The notes under the pieces were generated by a model. That model was given only the letters and a program-made list of their open reading frames with translations, did no database searches and had not been told where the DNA came from. 64,000 nt of DNA from contig NC_041016.1 of assembly GCF_004193775.1 (NCBI RefSeq), positions 34,499,640 through 34,563,639 of the forward strand. Direction: 5' to 3'. A program made the position numbers and the translations under genes. This document shows, piece by piece, positions 34,091-43,577 of this stretch; positions within the stretch are counted from its first letter, which is position 1; every line of letters starts with the position of its first letter. This stretch comes from Glycine soja. Taxonomy: Eukaryota; Streptophyta; Magnoliopsida; Fabales; Fabaceae.

Positions 34091-34160
34091 CTTTAGAGGA
34101 CTATATGTCCTCGCCTGTAGAGGGCTGCACGCCCTCGCCTTTAAAGGGCTACGCGTCCTC
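34091..34160 (+). repeat. Three 24-bp hairpin repeats
   Basis: Three successive 24-bp units, each a 6-bp stem with a 5-nt loop: GAGGAC/GTCCTC (34096-34112), GAGGGC/GCCCTC (34120-34136) and AAGGGC/GTCCTC (34144-34160, with one mismatch and one G-U). Stem bases differ between units yet pairing is kept. Confidence 0.7.
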
Positions 34161-34244
34161 GTTTTCAGTGTGCTCCATATCCACACCTTAAGAGAATATA
34201 AGGTCCTTTGCCCTTAGATGCTTCACCGAGACTTGCGCTTCCGG

Positions 34245-35420
34245 TTAAGGGGCCAGTAGTTTCCTTTTATCTATTCCTAGGCCACCCCCTAATATTAGAG
34301 GGCGACCAACTGTGCGAGCACATCCAGAGAGGGAGGCTATCCCGCATCTACTATGCATACCGGGGCAAGATTTCACCTGTGATGCTACAAAAAGACGAGT
34401 GTGGATCACGCGCACCAACATGACAACTTTTACATGGATATGGATGACGTTGCTATTTAGTAACATTCTGCCCGGCGACCACAATGCCAATCTCCCCCTG
34501 CAGATGTATCAGTTGGTCTGTGCCGTCATGACATAGGTAAGTATGCACATGGTTCAATTGATTTCTGATGTCATCTATTGTTTGTAGGGATCGCGCCCAC
34601 AAGACGCCCAGTGGGCCCGAAGAAGTCCAACCGGGCCCTGGGGTTTCCAGCTCTGGTTACGAGCCTCTGTCAGTCCAACAGGGTGCCCGTCCCCCCAACG
34701 AGGTCATGCCATCGTGACATAGGTAAGTATGCACGTGACTCAATTGATTTCTGATGTCATCTATTGTTTGCAGGGATCGCGCCCACAAGACACCCAGTGG
34801 ACCCGAAGAAGTCCAACAGGGCCCTGGGGTTTCCAGCTCTGGTTATGGGCCCCTGTCAGTCCTACAGGGTGCCCATTCCCCCCAGCGAGGTCATGCCATC
34901 GTGACATAGGTAAGTATACATATGGTTCAACTGATTTCTGATACCATCTATTGTTTGCAGGAATCGCACCCACAAAGACACCCAGTGGACCAGGAGAAGT
35001 CCAACAGGGCCCTGGGGTTTCCAGTTCTGGTTATGGGCCTCTATAGTCCTACAGGGTGCCCGTTCCCCCCGGCAAGGTCACGTCATCATAGGTAAGTATG
35101 CACATTGCTCAACTGATTTCTGATTTCATCTATTGTTTGTAGGGATCACGCCTGCAAGACACCCAGTGGACCCGAAGAAGTCCAACAGGGTCTTGGAGTT
35201 GTCAAGCTCTAATTACGGGTCTCTGTCAGTTCTACAGAGTGCCTGACACCTCCAACAAGGGCATCAGGCCCCCTACTAATCGAGCTTTCATCGAGAAGTA
35301 TTACGTCTCCAGGCAGGCGCAGGGCGAAACACCACAGCAGTCTAGGGATGGCCAGCAGCGGGCAACAGACGCACCGCCATCACCTCTAGAGTTCACCTCA
35401 GCTCATCCACAAAAAGGTTA
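34245..35420 (+). pseudogene. T1 third ORF, rearranged
   Basis: Homologous to the third ORF of F. The frame at 34312-34536 reads LLCIPGQDF, TRTNMTTFTWIWMTLLFSNILPGDH, matching F's LLCIPG, RTNMTTLTQIWMTLLLSNILPTDH. The following segment (F: KSNRALGFPALITGLC) is amplified into four ~186-bp tandem copies with frame breaks. The C-terminal part resumes at about 35265 with RPPTNRAFIEKYYVSRQAQG (F: RPPITRAFIEKYCTQRQAQG). The N-terminus is not recognisable. It cannot encode a normal product. Confidence 0.8.
34532..35240 (+). repeat. Four tandem ~186-bp units from third-ORF coding sequence
   Basis: CATAGGTAAGTAT recurs at 34532, 34718, 34905 and 35087 (spacings 186, 187 and 182). Each unit continues through CATCTATTGTTTG(C/T)AG and GTCCAACAGGG to a GGTCA(T/C)G-type end. 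The unit corresponds to about 59758-59930 of F, where it is single copy. Confidence 0.88.
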
Positions 35421-35527
35421 GAGCGTTGCTTACGACCCATGGCTGACCAATAGGCGACCAAGTCCAGAGCCAAAGGTAAGCAAAGTACTAGGTCCGTGAC
35501 CGACAAGCCATCAAGCGTCCAGCTCAA

Positions 35528-35563
35528 GACGTTAAAGAAGCGCTGCTAGGAGGCAACCTAGTA
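35528..35563 (+). other. GACGTTAAA...GGAGGCAACCTAGTA motif
   Basis: Nearly identical to 7660-7695 in the Athila element, although here it lies after the third ORF. It is a conserved non-coding box at an ORF-UTR boundary. Confidence 0.6.
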
Positions 35564-35679
35564 CCTTTTAAATCTCTGCTTGTTATTTGATCACCTTTGT
35601 TTCTCAAGTCATAGCAGGACACACCTAGTTGCTCATGATCCTAGGAATTTAAATAAAACACAAGCTCGGAAGGTAGTCA

Positions 35680-35689
35680 TAACTCACAA

Positions 35690-35720
<31 letters not shown>

Positions 35721-35950
35721 TTAGGAAGAAAGATACCTTGGACATGCATGTATGTAGCAAAAAAATACTTCACAAAATATATATATGTATGTTTAGGTAG
35801 CAAGATACCTTGGATATGCATGTATATAGCAAAAATATCTCACAAAACATATATATGTATGTTTAGGTAGCAAGATACCTGGGACACGCATGTATATAAC
35901 AAAATACTTCACAAAAATATACGTATGTTTAGGTAGCAAAATACCTCATG
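35680..35950 (+). repeat. Four-copy ~70-bp repeat with (AT)n
   Basis: ATGTATGTTTAGG recurs with GTTTAGG at 35719, 35791, 35861 and 35927. Each unit contains ATACCT, GCATGTAT and a CACAAAATATAT stretch; the first has an (AT)13-like run at 35690-35714. Confidence 0.85.
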
Positions 35951-37489
35951 AAAAAAAAAGAGAGCAAGCAAGAAAAGAATAAGAAGAAAAAAATATAGAA
36001 AGAAAAATAATAAAAATAATAATAATAATAATAATAAGTTGTCTAGCTAAAAAACAACATGCTTGTGAAAAGAGATAATTTCCAACTTTTCTTTGAAAGA
36101 TTTTACTGATCTTAACCAGTTTTTGAAAAAAAAATGTGTGTACACATTTGAAGGGTAAATGCTGTGAAAAGTTTTTCGAACACCCAGGATAGACTCGGAT
36201 GAATGCGCAAATTGATAAAAGAACATATTTTGGAAACATTGGGTCGACTTAAATAGGAAAAATGAATCCTGAGCCCTAGTGTCACATGACCATAAAAACT
36301 TGATGTTTGAGTGTCCACATGGGTGCATGCATGACCAGTTTTGCATAAAATTTCCTAATCATCATTGTTGCATGTGTATCATGGGAATAAATGTGGGACA
36401 TCCCCGAACCGCTGGCCAAACCCTTACATATATCATGACCAGCCGTTCTACAAACCTTGAGCCAGAATTCCAACTTACCATAAACCTTGACCCAGGGTGA
36501 GAATGTCAATCTTTGCCCTCAAAAGAAAACACAAAGAGAAGGAAAATTCCCAATCCAAGAAAGGGAGAAGACACAAAAAGAAAATAAAATTCCCAAACCA
36601 AGAAAGGGAGAAGACATAAAAAAGAAAGAAAATTCCCAATGAAAGAGTGGGAGAAAGCAAAAAAAAGAAAGAAAAATTCTCGATCAAGGATCGGAAGAAA
36701 ACAAAAGAAATATGCAGAAAGGTCTTTGGACCAGACAATATCTGAACAATACAGAATTGTCACTGAGTAAACAAAAAAGAAAGGAAACCACGACCCAAAG
36801 TGGCCCTCTCCCTTTGATTGCCAACCAAAATCATGTGCGCTAGCGACTTTCTCGCCCCGCACTAAACAAAAACAGGAAAGGAAAAGGCAGAAACACTCAA
36901 AGCCAAATTTCCCACCAAGAAAAACAAACCATTCCCAAGGAAAAGTCCTATTGACCCATGATCACGCATGTAATCTTTGATTTGATAGGAAATGATTTGC
37001 AAGATCAAGTCATGACATATCTATGGTTCAGAATTAGGATAAAACACTTACCTGTGTGAGATTGATAAACTTTGAGTGATTTTCTTCTATTTATGTTGAA
37101 CCCAGTGCTTCCTCTAAATGGTCATTTAGAAACGAAATGCTAACATCCAAAAGCTCATTTATGGTCATGAGAAAATTTCATCGGCATACTCTCCTTCCCC
37201 GATAGACACATTGTTTTTCATCCAAAAAGCATATGTTGCTCTGATCAGTGGGAAGTTTTGTCTCTTTACTAAAGTATGTTCGCATTTTGGTGAAGAAAAC
37301 ACTGAGACTATTTTTAGTCTCATAGTTAGCAAGAACTACGTAGGTCTGAGTTCCTCATCACAAATTGAGGATACGTAGGAGCAAAAGCCCTGCTTTTGTT
37401 GACCACCCCACCTTTGGTTACCATGACCCAAGAGTCTGGGGGCATGCGGAGCCACATATCCGTGGGATCCCCAAATTCGTATGTTCCAT
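35951..37489 (+). other. T1 3' UTR, unit 1
   Basis: Purine-rich non-coding sequence that follows the 3' UTR of F from about 60660 to 62070 in the same order, ending with a copy of the TACGTAGG two-hairpin module (37333-37405) and GCATGCGGAG. No coding capacity is seen; the minus-strand frames are pyrimidine shadows. Confidence 0.7.
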
Positions 37490-39345
37490 CATTTATCATT
37501 TGTATGCTATCTTGTTTTATAACTAAGGGACTAACGTTTGTTTCGTTTTGGTTGACCTTTGTTTTGTGCATACATGTCGTTTGAACTGTTACGTTAGTAT
37601 TTACTTCGTTGTTGTCAATAGTGTTTGTTGAAGTTCCGGAATCGTGTAGAATTTTTCATTTTTAGGAACATCGTCCAAAATAAAAATAAAATGAACCAAA
37701 ATCATGATAAAAAGAAAGAAGCGTTGTGAATAAAATGTCTACGTATATAAAGAAAAAGAAAAATGGTTTTTTTTATATATGTATGTAAAAGGAAAATGTG
37801 TATAGAAGGATTTTTGTGTGTGTAAATGATGTGTGGAAAGAAATTCTCGTGTGTGTGAGCAACGAGTGTATATAAAGAAATTTTTGTATGAACCACATGT
37901 GTGTGTTGGGAAAAACGAAAAAATCTTCGGACATGAATAGGGTTTGTATATAGACTGTGTGACATAAAGAAAAATAGTTCTAATGCATGTACAGAAAAAG
38001 TTTTGTCATGTATAAGAATGTAGATGTACAAAGAAAAGTTTTCCTCATAGAGGGCCATAGGTGTATAGTTTTGTGAATATAAAAATGAAACCAAAAAAAA
38101 AGAAAGGAAGACATCGAAGGTCGACATGTTATAGTTAGGAAGCATAAATCATTCGTAGAGAGCAAACATATCTTCTAGAAACAAGGGACTGACGCTAAGA
38201 GTTTATTTTCCTAAATAACCGAGATAAGAATGGATGGATTCGTTGAACTGATGAAAGAACATAATTGTGAAACATTGGGTTTGTTTGTGTAAATTCCCAA
38301 CCGTAGTATCACAATGCCATGAACGGGATGCTTGAGTGCCCACCTGACTGTGGCCATGACTAATTTTGCACGTTGTTTCCAAATCATCATTGTTGCACGT
38401 GCCTTGTGGAATAATATGGAAGTTCGGTCCGAGACCGACACCTTGACACCCAAATTTGTTTTGCCCCAGATATCAAGATCGGGTTCCCACGATAAAAGAC
38501 CCCATTGACACAACCTTAGACTTTTTTTTTATCCTTGGCCTATTGAAAGAATCCTCATCCTTTCCCCCGAAGCAGAAGACAACGGAATCTCCTCAAAGGA
38601 GAGCGAATAGAATGCTAAAACCCGATTTCCCAAAGAAAGGAATGGAGAAGGAGAAGTGAAAAGAAAGAAAAGGAAGAAATGGAAAGTAAGAAAAAAGAAG
38701 GATTCCTGATCGAAGATCGAAAGGGAGTGGAAAAGGAAAAGATCAGAGGAAAACAGAGTAATTCCCGATCAATGGAAGAAAGAGAACAGAAATTCTTCAA
38801 GCCAGATAAATTTTCGGCAAAGTAAGTGACTGCCGGCAAAGGGAAACCCTTTTTTTGGTGGTTCTTCATTTCAGATTTCCACTTAAAATCATTCTTGACT
38901 GGCGATATCCCGCCCCACATAAATAAAGAGGAAAAGACCGGAACACCCAGTTTCCTCTCAAAAAAACACTACCCTCGACAAAATCCTATTGATCCGTGAT
39001 CATACGTGCGATCTTTGATTCGATAGGAAATCGTGTGCAAAATAAAGTCGTGGTGCAGTTATGGTTTGGGATTAGGGTAAAACACTTGCCTGTGTGAGTT
39101 TTTTATACACTACGAGTGATTTATTCCCAGTTTCAGCTTAACCCGATGTTTCCCCTGAATGTTCATTCAAAAGCTAAAAGTTGACATCCTGCCTTTCATT
39201 TTTGGGTACAAGGAAGATTACCCGTGGCATAAGTATATTGTTTTTCTAAGATATGGTGCTCTCGCGAATGATTTATTTTTCTTTGCAAAAAGCGTGTTTG
39301 CCATTTTAGGTGGAAAAAAAAATCGGTGGACCATTCGGTCCTGCC
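37490..39345 (+). other. T1 3' UTR, unit 2
   Basis: Repeats the same 3' UTR order again, from the segment equivalent to F 60420 (GTGTAGAATTTTTCATTTTTAGG versus F's version) to the equivalent of about F 61920. It is a large duplication of the UTR or the remains of a second element. No gene is seen. Confidence 0.65.
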
Positions 39346-40533
39346 AACCCTTTTTCGAAGCCCCATGATTTGCGTTTTCGTTCATGCATCCTCCCCCCAC
39401 GAGTTTGGAGCCATGCGTAGTGATTGCTTAGTGCAATTCTCCATTCTCTACCCCTTTTCGGAGCCCCATGAATTGCGTTTTCGTTCATGCATCCTCCCCC
39501 CACGAGTTTGGAGCCATGCGTAGTGATTGCTTAGTGCAATTCTCCATTCTCTACCCCTTTTCGGAGCCCCATGAATTGCGTTTTCGTTCATGCATCCTCC
39601 ACCCACGAGTTTGGAGCCATGCGTAGTGATTGCTTAGTGCAATTCACCATGAATTGCGTTTCTGTTCATGCATCCACCACCAACGAGTCTAGAGCCCCGT
39701 GAAGTTATTGCGTAGCGCTGTTCGCCAATTCTCCATTCTCCACTTTTTTTCGGAGCCCTATGAATTTATTGCCTAGCGTTGTTCATGTGTCCTCCACCTT
39801 CGAGTCTGGAGCCCCGCGAAGTTATTGCGTAGCGCTGTTCGCCAATTCTCCATTCTCCACTTTTTTTCGGAGCCCCATGAATTCATTGCCTAGCACTGTT
39901 CATGCATCCTCCACCATCAAGTCTGGAGCCCCGCGAAGTTATTGCGTAGCGCTGTTCGCCAATTCTCCATTCTCCACTTTTTTCGGAGCCCCATGAATTT
40001 ATTGCCTAGCGCTGTTCATGTGTCCTCCACCATCGAGTCTGGAGCCACGTGAAGTTATTGGGTAGCGCTATTCGCCAATTCTCCATTCTCCACTTTTTTC
40101 GGAGCCCCATGAATTTATTGCCTAGCGCTGTTCATGTGTCCTCCACCTTCGAGTCTAGAGCCCCGCGAAGTTATTGCGTAGCGCTGTTTGCCAATTCTCC
40201 ATTCTCCACTTTTTTCGGAGCCCCATGAATTCATTGCCTAGCGCTGTTCATGTGTCTTCCACCTTTGAGTCTGGAGCCCCGCGAAGTTATTGTGTAGCGC
40301 TGTTTGCCAATTCTCCATTCTCCACTTTTTTTCGGAGCCCCATGAATTCATTACCTAGCACTGTTCATGCATCCTCCACCGTCGAGTCTGGAGCCCGCGA
40401 AGTTATTGCATAGCGCTTTTCGCCAATTCTCCATTCTCCACTATATTCGGAGACCCATGAATTTATTGCCTAGCGCTATTCATGTGTCCTCCACCATCGA
40501 GTCTGGAGCCCCGCGAAGTTATTGCGTAGCGCT
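39346..40533 (+). repeat. T1 3' UTR minisatellite (103-bp and 116-bp units)
   Basis: CGGAGCCC(C/T)ATGAAT recurs at 39459, 39562, 39751, 39868, 39984, 40100, 40216, 40333 and 40448. The first units are 103 bp, the later ones 115-117 bp. Each unit is itself a diverged dimer, with half-units GGAGCCCCATGAA...TTCATG and GGAGCCCCGCGAA...TTCGCC. Each half can fold into a stem-loop closed by GGAG/CTCC. The array is cut at 40533 by an LTR. Confidence 0.9.
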
Positions 40534-40994
40534 TGATGCAATTCTATCCCGCAAGGGTATTGGGTAGAAGACTCCAAGTAGATTGGGCTAGAGATCCAAG
40601 GGATGGCCCTAGGGTTCTCATGAGCCTTAGAGTAGATTTCGATCCCATGAGCTAAGTATGAGCCTGCTTATCTTTGTATTTATTAGAATAGGTTTTTCCT
40701 TCGTTTGGGCCTTGTATTTTGGCAATTCTAGTAGTATAGGGTTTTAGCCTTGTATTTTGGGGCATTTTGAGTAGTCTTTGTAGTAAGGACTTTTTTTTGT
40801 ATTTTCATGTTTTTTGTCATGGGGGTTAGCTTAGCTATTATAGGGGGTGTGTAGCTAAGTTCTAGCTTCTCATCTCAAGGAGGTGAGCTTAGCTATTAAA
40901 GAGGTATGTGTAGCTAAGCTCTAGCTTCTTTAGGAATCTTCTTAAGGAAGCTTCTCAAAGAGGTGAGCTTAGTTATGAGAGGGGTGTGTGTAGC
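40534..40994 (+). mobile_element. E2: 5' part of a B/E-family LTR
   Basis: Begins TGATGCAATTCTATCCCGCA and matches the reverse complement of element E's LTR, so E2 lies in plus orientation. After 461 bp it is interrupted by E. It continues after E for 20 bp (46329-46348) before F interrupts it again. Whether E2 is a solo LTR or a whole element cannot be told inside the window. Confidence 0.85.
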
Positions 40995-41901
40995 TGATGG
41001 AAGCTTGCTTGTGGGGCTTCTATGGAGGCTGGATCTTTGAGCTTCAATGGGGTCCTTTAATGGTGATTTTCCACCATGGAGATGCAGCGGAAGACAAAGG
41101 AAAGGAGGTGAGAGGAGGCGCCATCCATTAAGGAATAAGCCATGGAAGAAGGAGCTTCACCACCAAGATGAGCCTTGGATAAGAAGCTTGGAGAGGATGC
41201 TTCAATGGAGGAAAAGAAAGAGGGAGAGAAAGAGGGAGGGGGGAGCACGAAATTGAAGGAAGAAAAAGGGAGAGAAGTTGAACTTTGAGTTGTGTCTCAC
41301 AAGACTCTCATTCATCAAAGTTACAACAAGTGTTACACATGCTTCTATTTATAGACTAGGTAGCTTCCTTGAGAAGTTTTCTTAAGAAAACTTCCTTGAG
41401 AAGCTTCTTTGAGAAAACTTCCTTGAGAAGCTAGAGTTTAGCTACACACACCCCTCTTATAACTAAGCTCACCTCCTTGAGAAGCTTCCTTAAGAAGATT
41501 CCTAAAGAAGCTAGAGCTTAGCTACACATACCTCTCAAATAGCTAAGCTCACCTCCTTGAGATGAGAAGCTAGAGCTTAGCTACACACCCCCTATAATAG
41601 CTAAGCTCACCCCCATGACAAAAAACATGAAAATAACAAAAAAAGTCCTTATTACAAAGACTACTCAAAAGGCCCCGAAATACAAGGCTAAAACCCTATA
41701 CTACTAGAATGGCCAAAATACAAGGCCCACACGAAGGAAAAACCTATTCTAATATTTACAAAGATAAGCGGGCTCATACTTAGCCCATGGGCTCGAAATC
41801 TACCCTAAGGCTCATGAGAATCCTAGGGCCTTCCCTTGGATCTCTAGCCCAATCTACTTGGAGTCTTCTAGCCAATGCCCGTGCGGGGTAGGATTGCATC
41901 A
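40995..41901 (-). repeat. Element E 3' LTR (left copy)
   Basis: TGATGGAAGCTTGC...GGATTGCATCA in plus orientation. Between about 41360 and 41600 it holds a repeated AGAAGCTAGAGCTTAGCTAC / AGCTAAGCTCACCTCC block. Confidence 0.92.
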
Positions 41902-43577
41902 TTCCCTCCACCTTGGAAAGGATTTGACCTCAAATCTCGAGGTTCTTCATACTCTGGGCTCCTTCCCTCAACACCTGTAAAAAGAACAAAAACACATGTA
42001 TTAGTGGTGTTTGGTATGTTGAAGTAAGGTAAGGTCTGAAAACCCATTTCCTGGGCATCTTCCCATGAAGGAACATGGTTTCTCACCAACTCAATGAGTG
42101 GTGCTACAAGTATAGAAAAATATGGGACAAACCTTTTGTAAAAGTTTGTTAAGTCATGGAAGCCCCAAATTTTTCTTATACTTGGTGGAGTGAGCCACTC
42201 AGGAATGACCTTTATTCTCTTAAGGTTCATGGGAACCCGTTGATCACTATTTGAAAAATTAAGAAAAGTAACGCAATAAAACATACCTTTTTCTGTATTT
42301 TCATATTGATTATTCCTACCAAAAAGTATGACAAACCTAAGGTGTCCCATATGAGTACCTAAGTTTGTATTGAAACTAAAAATAAGAACAAACCTACCTA
42401 ATGGGTCCCTATGTACACACACCATGAAGATGTTAGGTGTACGAGTGATTTTACAAAAGAGGGTTGCACCACTCAAAACATTCATCATACCACCTATTTT
42501 AGGGACTTGGTGCCTAATAATACCTATTTTGGGCACCAAAAAAGCACAAAGATTTAAGCTCTTGCGAACCAAACCCTCATCCAATAACTTCTTTACTTGA
42601 GGAATAAACTCAAGCCCAAGAGGTGTGGCAATGCTAGAAAGTGTCTTTTTACAAAAGAGAAAATATGGAGGTTGTCTAAGAGGGAAAGTTTCTTTAATGT
42701 TTGTCTTTATTGTAAAATGAGTTTCCTTCTTAGCTAACCTCTTGGAGGAGACACTTACCTCCTTACACTTCTCTTTAACCACTAATGGTTGTCCATCTTC
42801 TTGGGGGTAGATTTCTTCACTAGATTCTTCCCCTTTTGCTTCTTCACTTTCACTAGAGGAAGGTGAAGTAGTAGCCTCATCTTGGCTACTATAAATGTCT
42901 TGGCCCCTCATAATCATGGTTTTTGTGGTGGGACATTGAGAAGTAATGTGTCCTTTTCCAAGACATTTAAAGCACTTTATAGAGCTAGTTTTCTCTTGCA
43001 TACTAGCCTTAGGGGCTTGCTTTTCTATTGCCTTCCCCTTATCATCTTTGTGCTTAGAAGGTGTCACCCCTAAGATGCCTTGACCTTGGTCTTTCTTTGG
43101 ATAAGAGTGAGAGCCATAAGATTTTGAAGTAGACTTCTTTTTAAGTTGTTGCTCTACCCTTATTTCCCAATCTAAGTTAGCCTCTACATTGTCCTTCCCA
43201 TGGAAGTATGAGAGGTTAATGTTAGCCTCTTGAGGCTTTCTTTCCTTTTCTCTTCTATGGGAGTGAGGTCTAAGATGTGACCTATGCCTTCCTTCGTAAT
43301 AGTCACGAAGTTGTTCACTTAGGCTCTTGCAAGAGTTATGACTACTATAGGAGGCATGTTTTTCTCTTTTCATTTCTTTCATTATTTTTCTTCTTTCTTC
43401 CTCTCTTATTTTCTTTCTTTCATCTTGACTTATTTCTTCCACTCTTTTTTTTCCTTTTTCTTTTCTCTCTTGTTTTTCTTTCCATAACTTGAGGGAACTC
43501 AACTCATCTAAGATTCTAGATAAAGGGTCTTTATGACTAGTACCCTCGCCATTAACACTAGATGAATGATGACTCAT
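41868..43577 (-). CDS. Gag with inactive RT remnant (element E)
   Basis: 569-codon open frame from ATG 43577. Same layout as element B's ORF: charged helix, zinc knuckle CFKCLGKGHITSQC near residue 205, Ser/Glu-rich linker, then an RT remnant with LLDEGLVRKSLNLCAFLVPK, KITRTPNIFM, RFVLIFSFN in place of the YxDD site, and IKVIPEWLTPP. The last residues are encoded by the purine tract and the LTR. By hand count the Gag half differs from B at about 11 percent of residues and the RT-derived half at about 21 percent, with only small compensating length changes. The open frame in both copies suggests that the protein, at least Gag, is still used by the family. Confidence 0.82.
   Translation of the reverse strand: MSHHSSSVNGEGTSHKDPLSRILDELSSLKLWKEKQERKEKGKKRVEEISQDERKKIREEERRKIMKEMKREKHASYSSHNSCKSLSEQLRDYYEGRHRSHLRPHSHRREKERKPQEANINLSYFHGKDNVEANLDWEIRVEQQLKKKSTSKSYGSHSYPKKDQGQGILGVTPSKHKDDKGKAIEKQAPKASMQEKTSSIKCFKCLGKGHITSQCPTTKTMIMRGQDIYSSQDEATTSPSSSESEEAKGEESSEEIYPQEDGQPLVVKEKCKEVSVSSKRLAKKETHFTIKTNIKETFPLRQPPYFLFCKKTLSSIATPLGLEFIPQVKKLLDEGLVRKSLNLCAFLVPKIGIIRHQVPKIGGMMNVLSGATLFCKITRTPNIFMVCVHRDPLGRFVLIFSFNTNLGTHMGHLRFVILFGRNNQYENTEKGMFYCVTFLNFSNSDQRVPMNLKRIKVIPEWLTPPSIRKIWGFHDLTNFYKRFVPYFSILVAPLIELVRNHVPSWEDAQEMGFQTLPYFNIPNTTNTCVFVLFTGVEGRSPEYEEPRDLRSNPFQGGGNDAILPRTGIG
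41902..41922 (-). promoter_or_regulatory. Polypurine tract of element E
   Basis: The minus strand reads a purine run (AAGGTGGAGGGAA) immediately before the 3' LTR. Confidence 0.8.

Larger units (their letters stand above)
26805..40533 (+). mobile_element. Tat-type element T1, pol-less and decayed
   Basis: A 5' LTR (26805-28436), PBS, long leader, broken gag, no protease-RT-RNaseH-integrase, a rearranged third ORF, and a 5-kb 3' UTR with tandem repeats. It inserted into the protease-proximal coding region of element C. Its LTR and leader belong to the same family as F, but its Gag is clearly different, and it shows no ORF1. The 3' LTR is not in the window because E2, E and F interrupt its 3' UTR. 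It also carries the family-S solo LTR at 32238. Confidence 0.75.

Noticed and set aside
34532..35240. Genuine introns in the 186-bp units
   Set aside because: The splice-like edges derive from coding sequence that is uninterrupted in F. Without transcript data they are best considered chance, so they are only noted as a finding.
36475..36862. Phe/Leu-rich minus-strand frames with membrane-like composition
   Set aside because: They mirror purine-rich 3' UTR and have no motif; the same regions in F and in unit 2 do not keep the frames.
39760..40567. Repeated peptide frames in the 116-bp array
   Set aside because: Unit length is not a multiple of three and varies; the frames change between units. 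Treated as a minisatellite.
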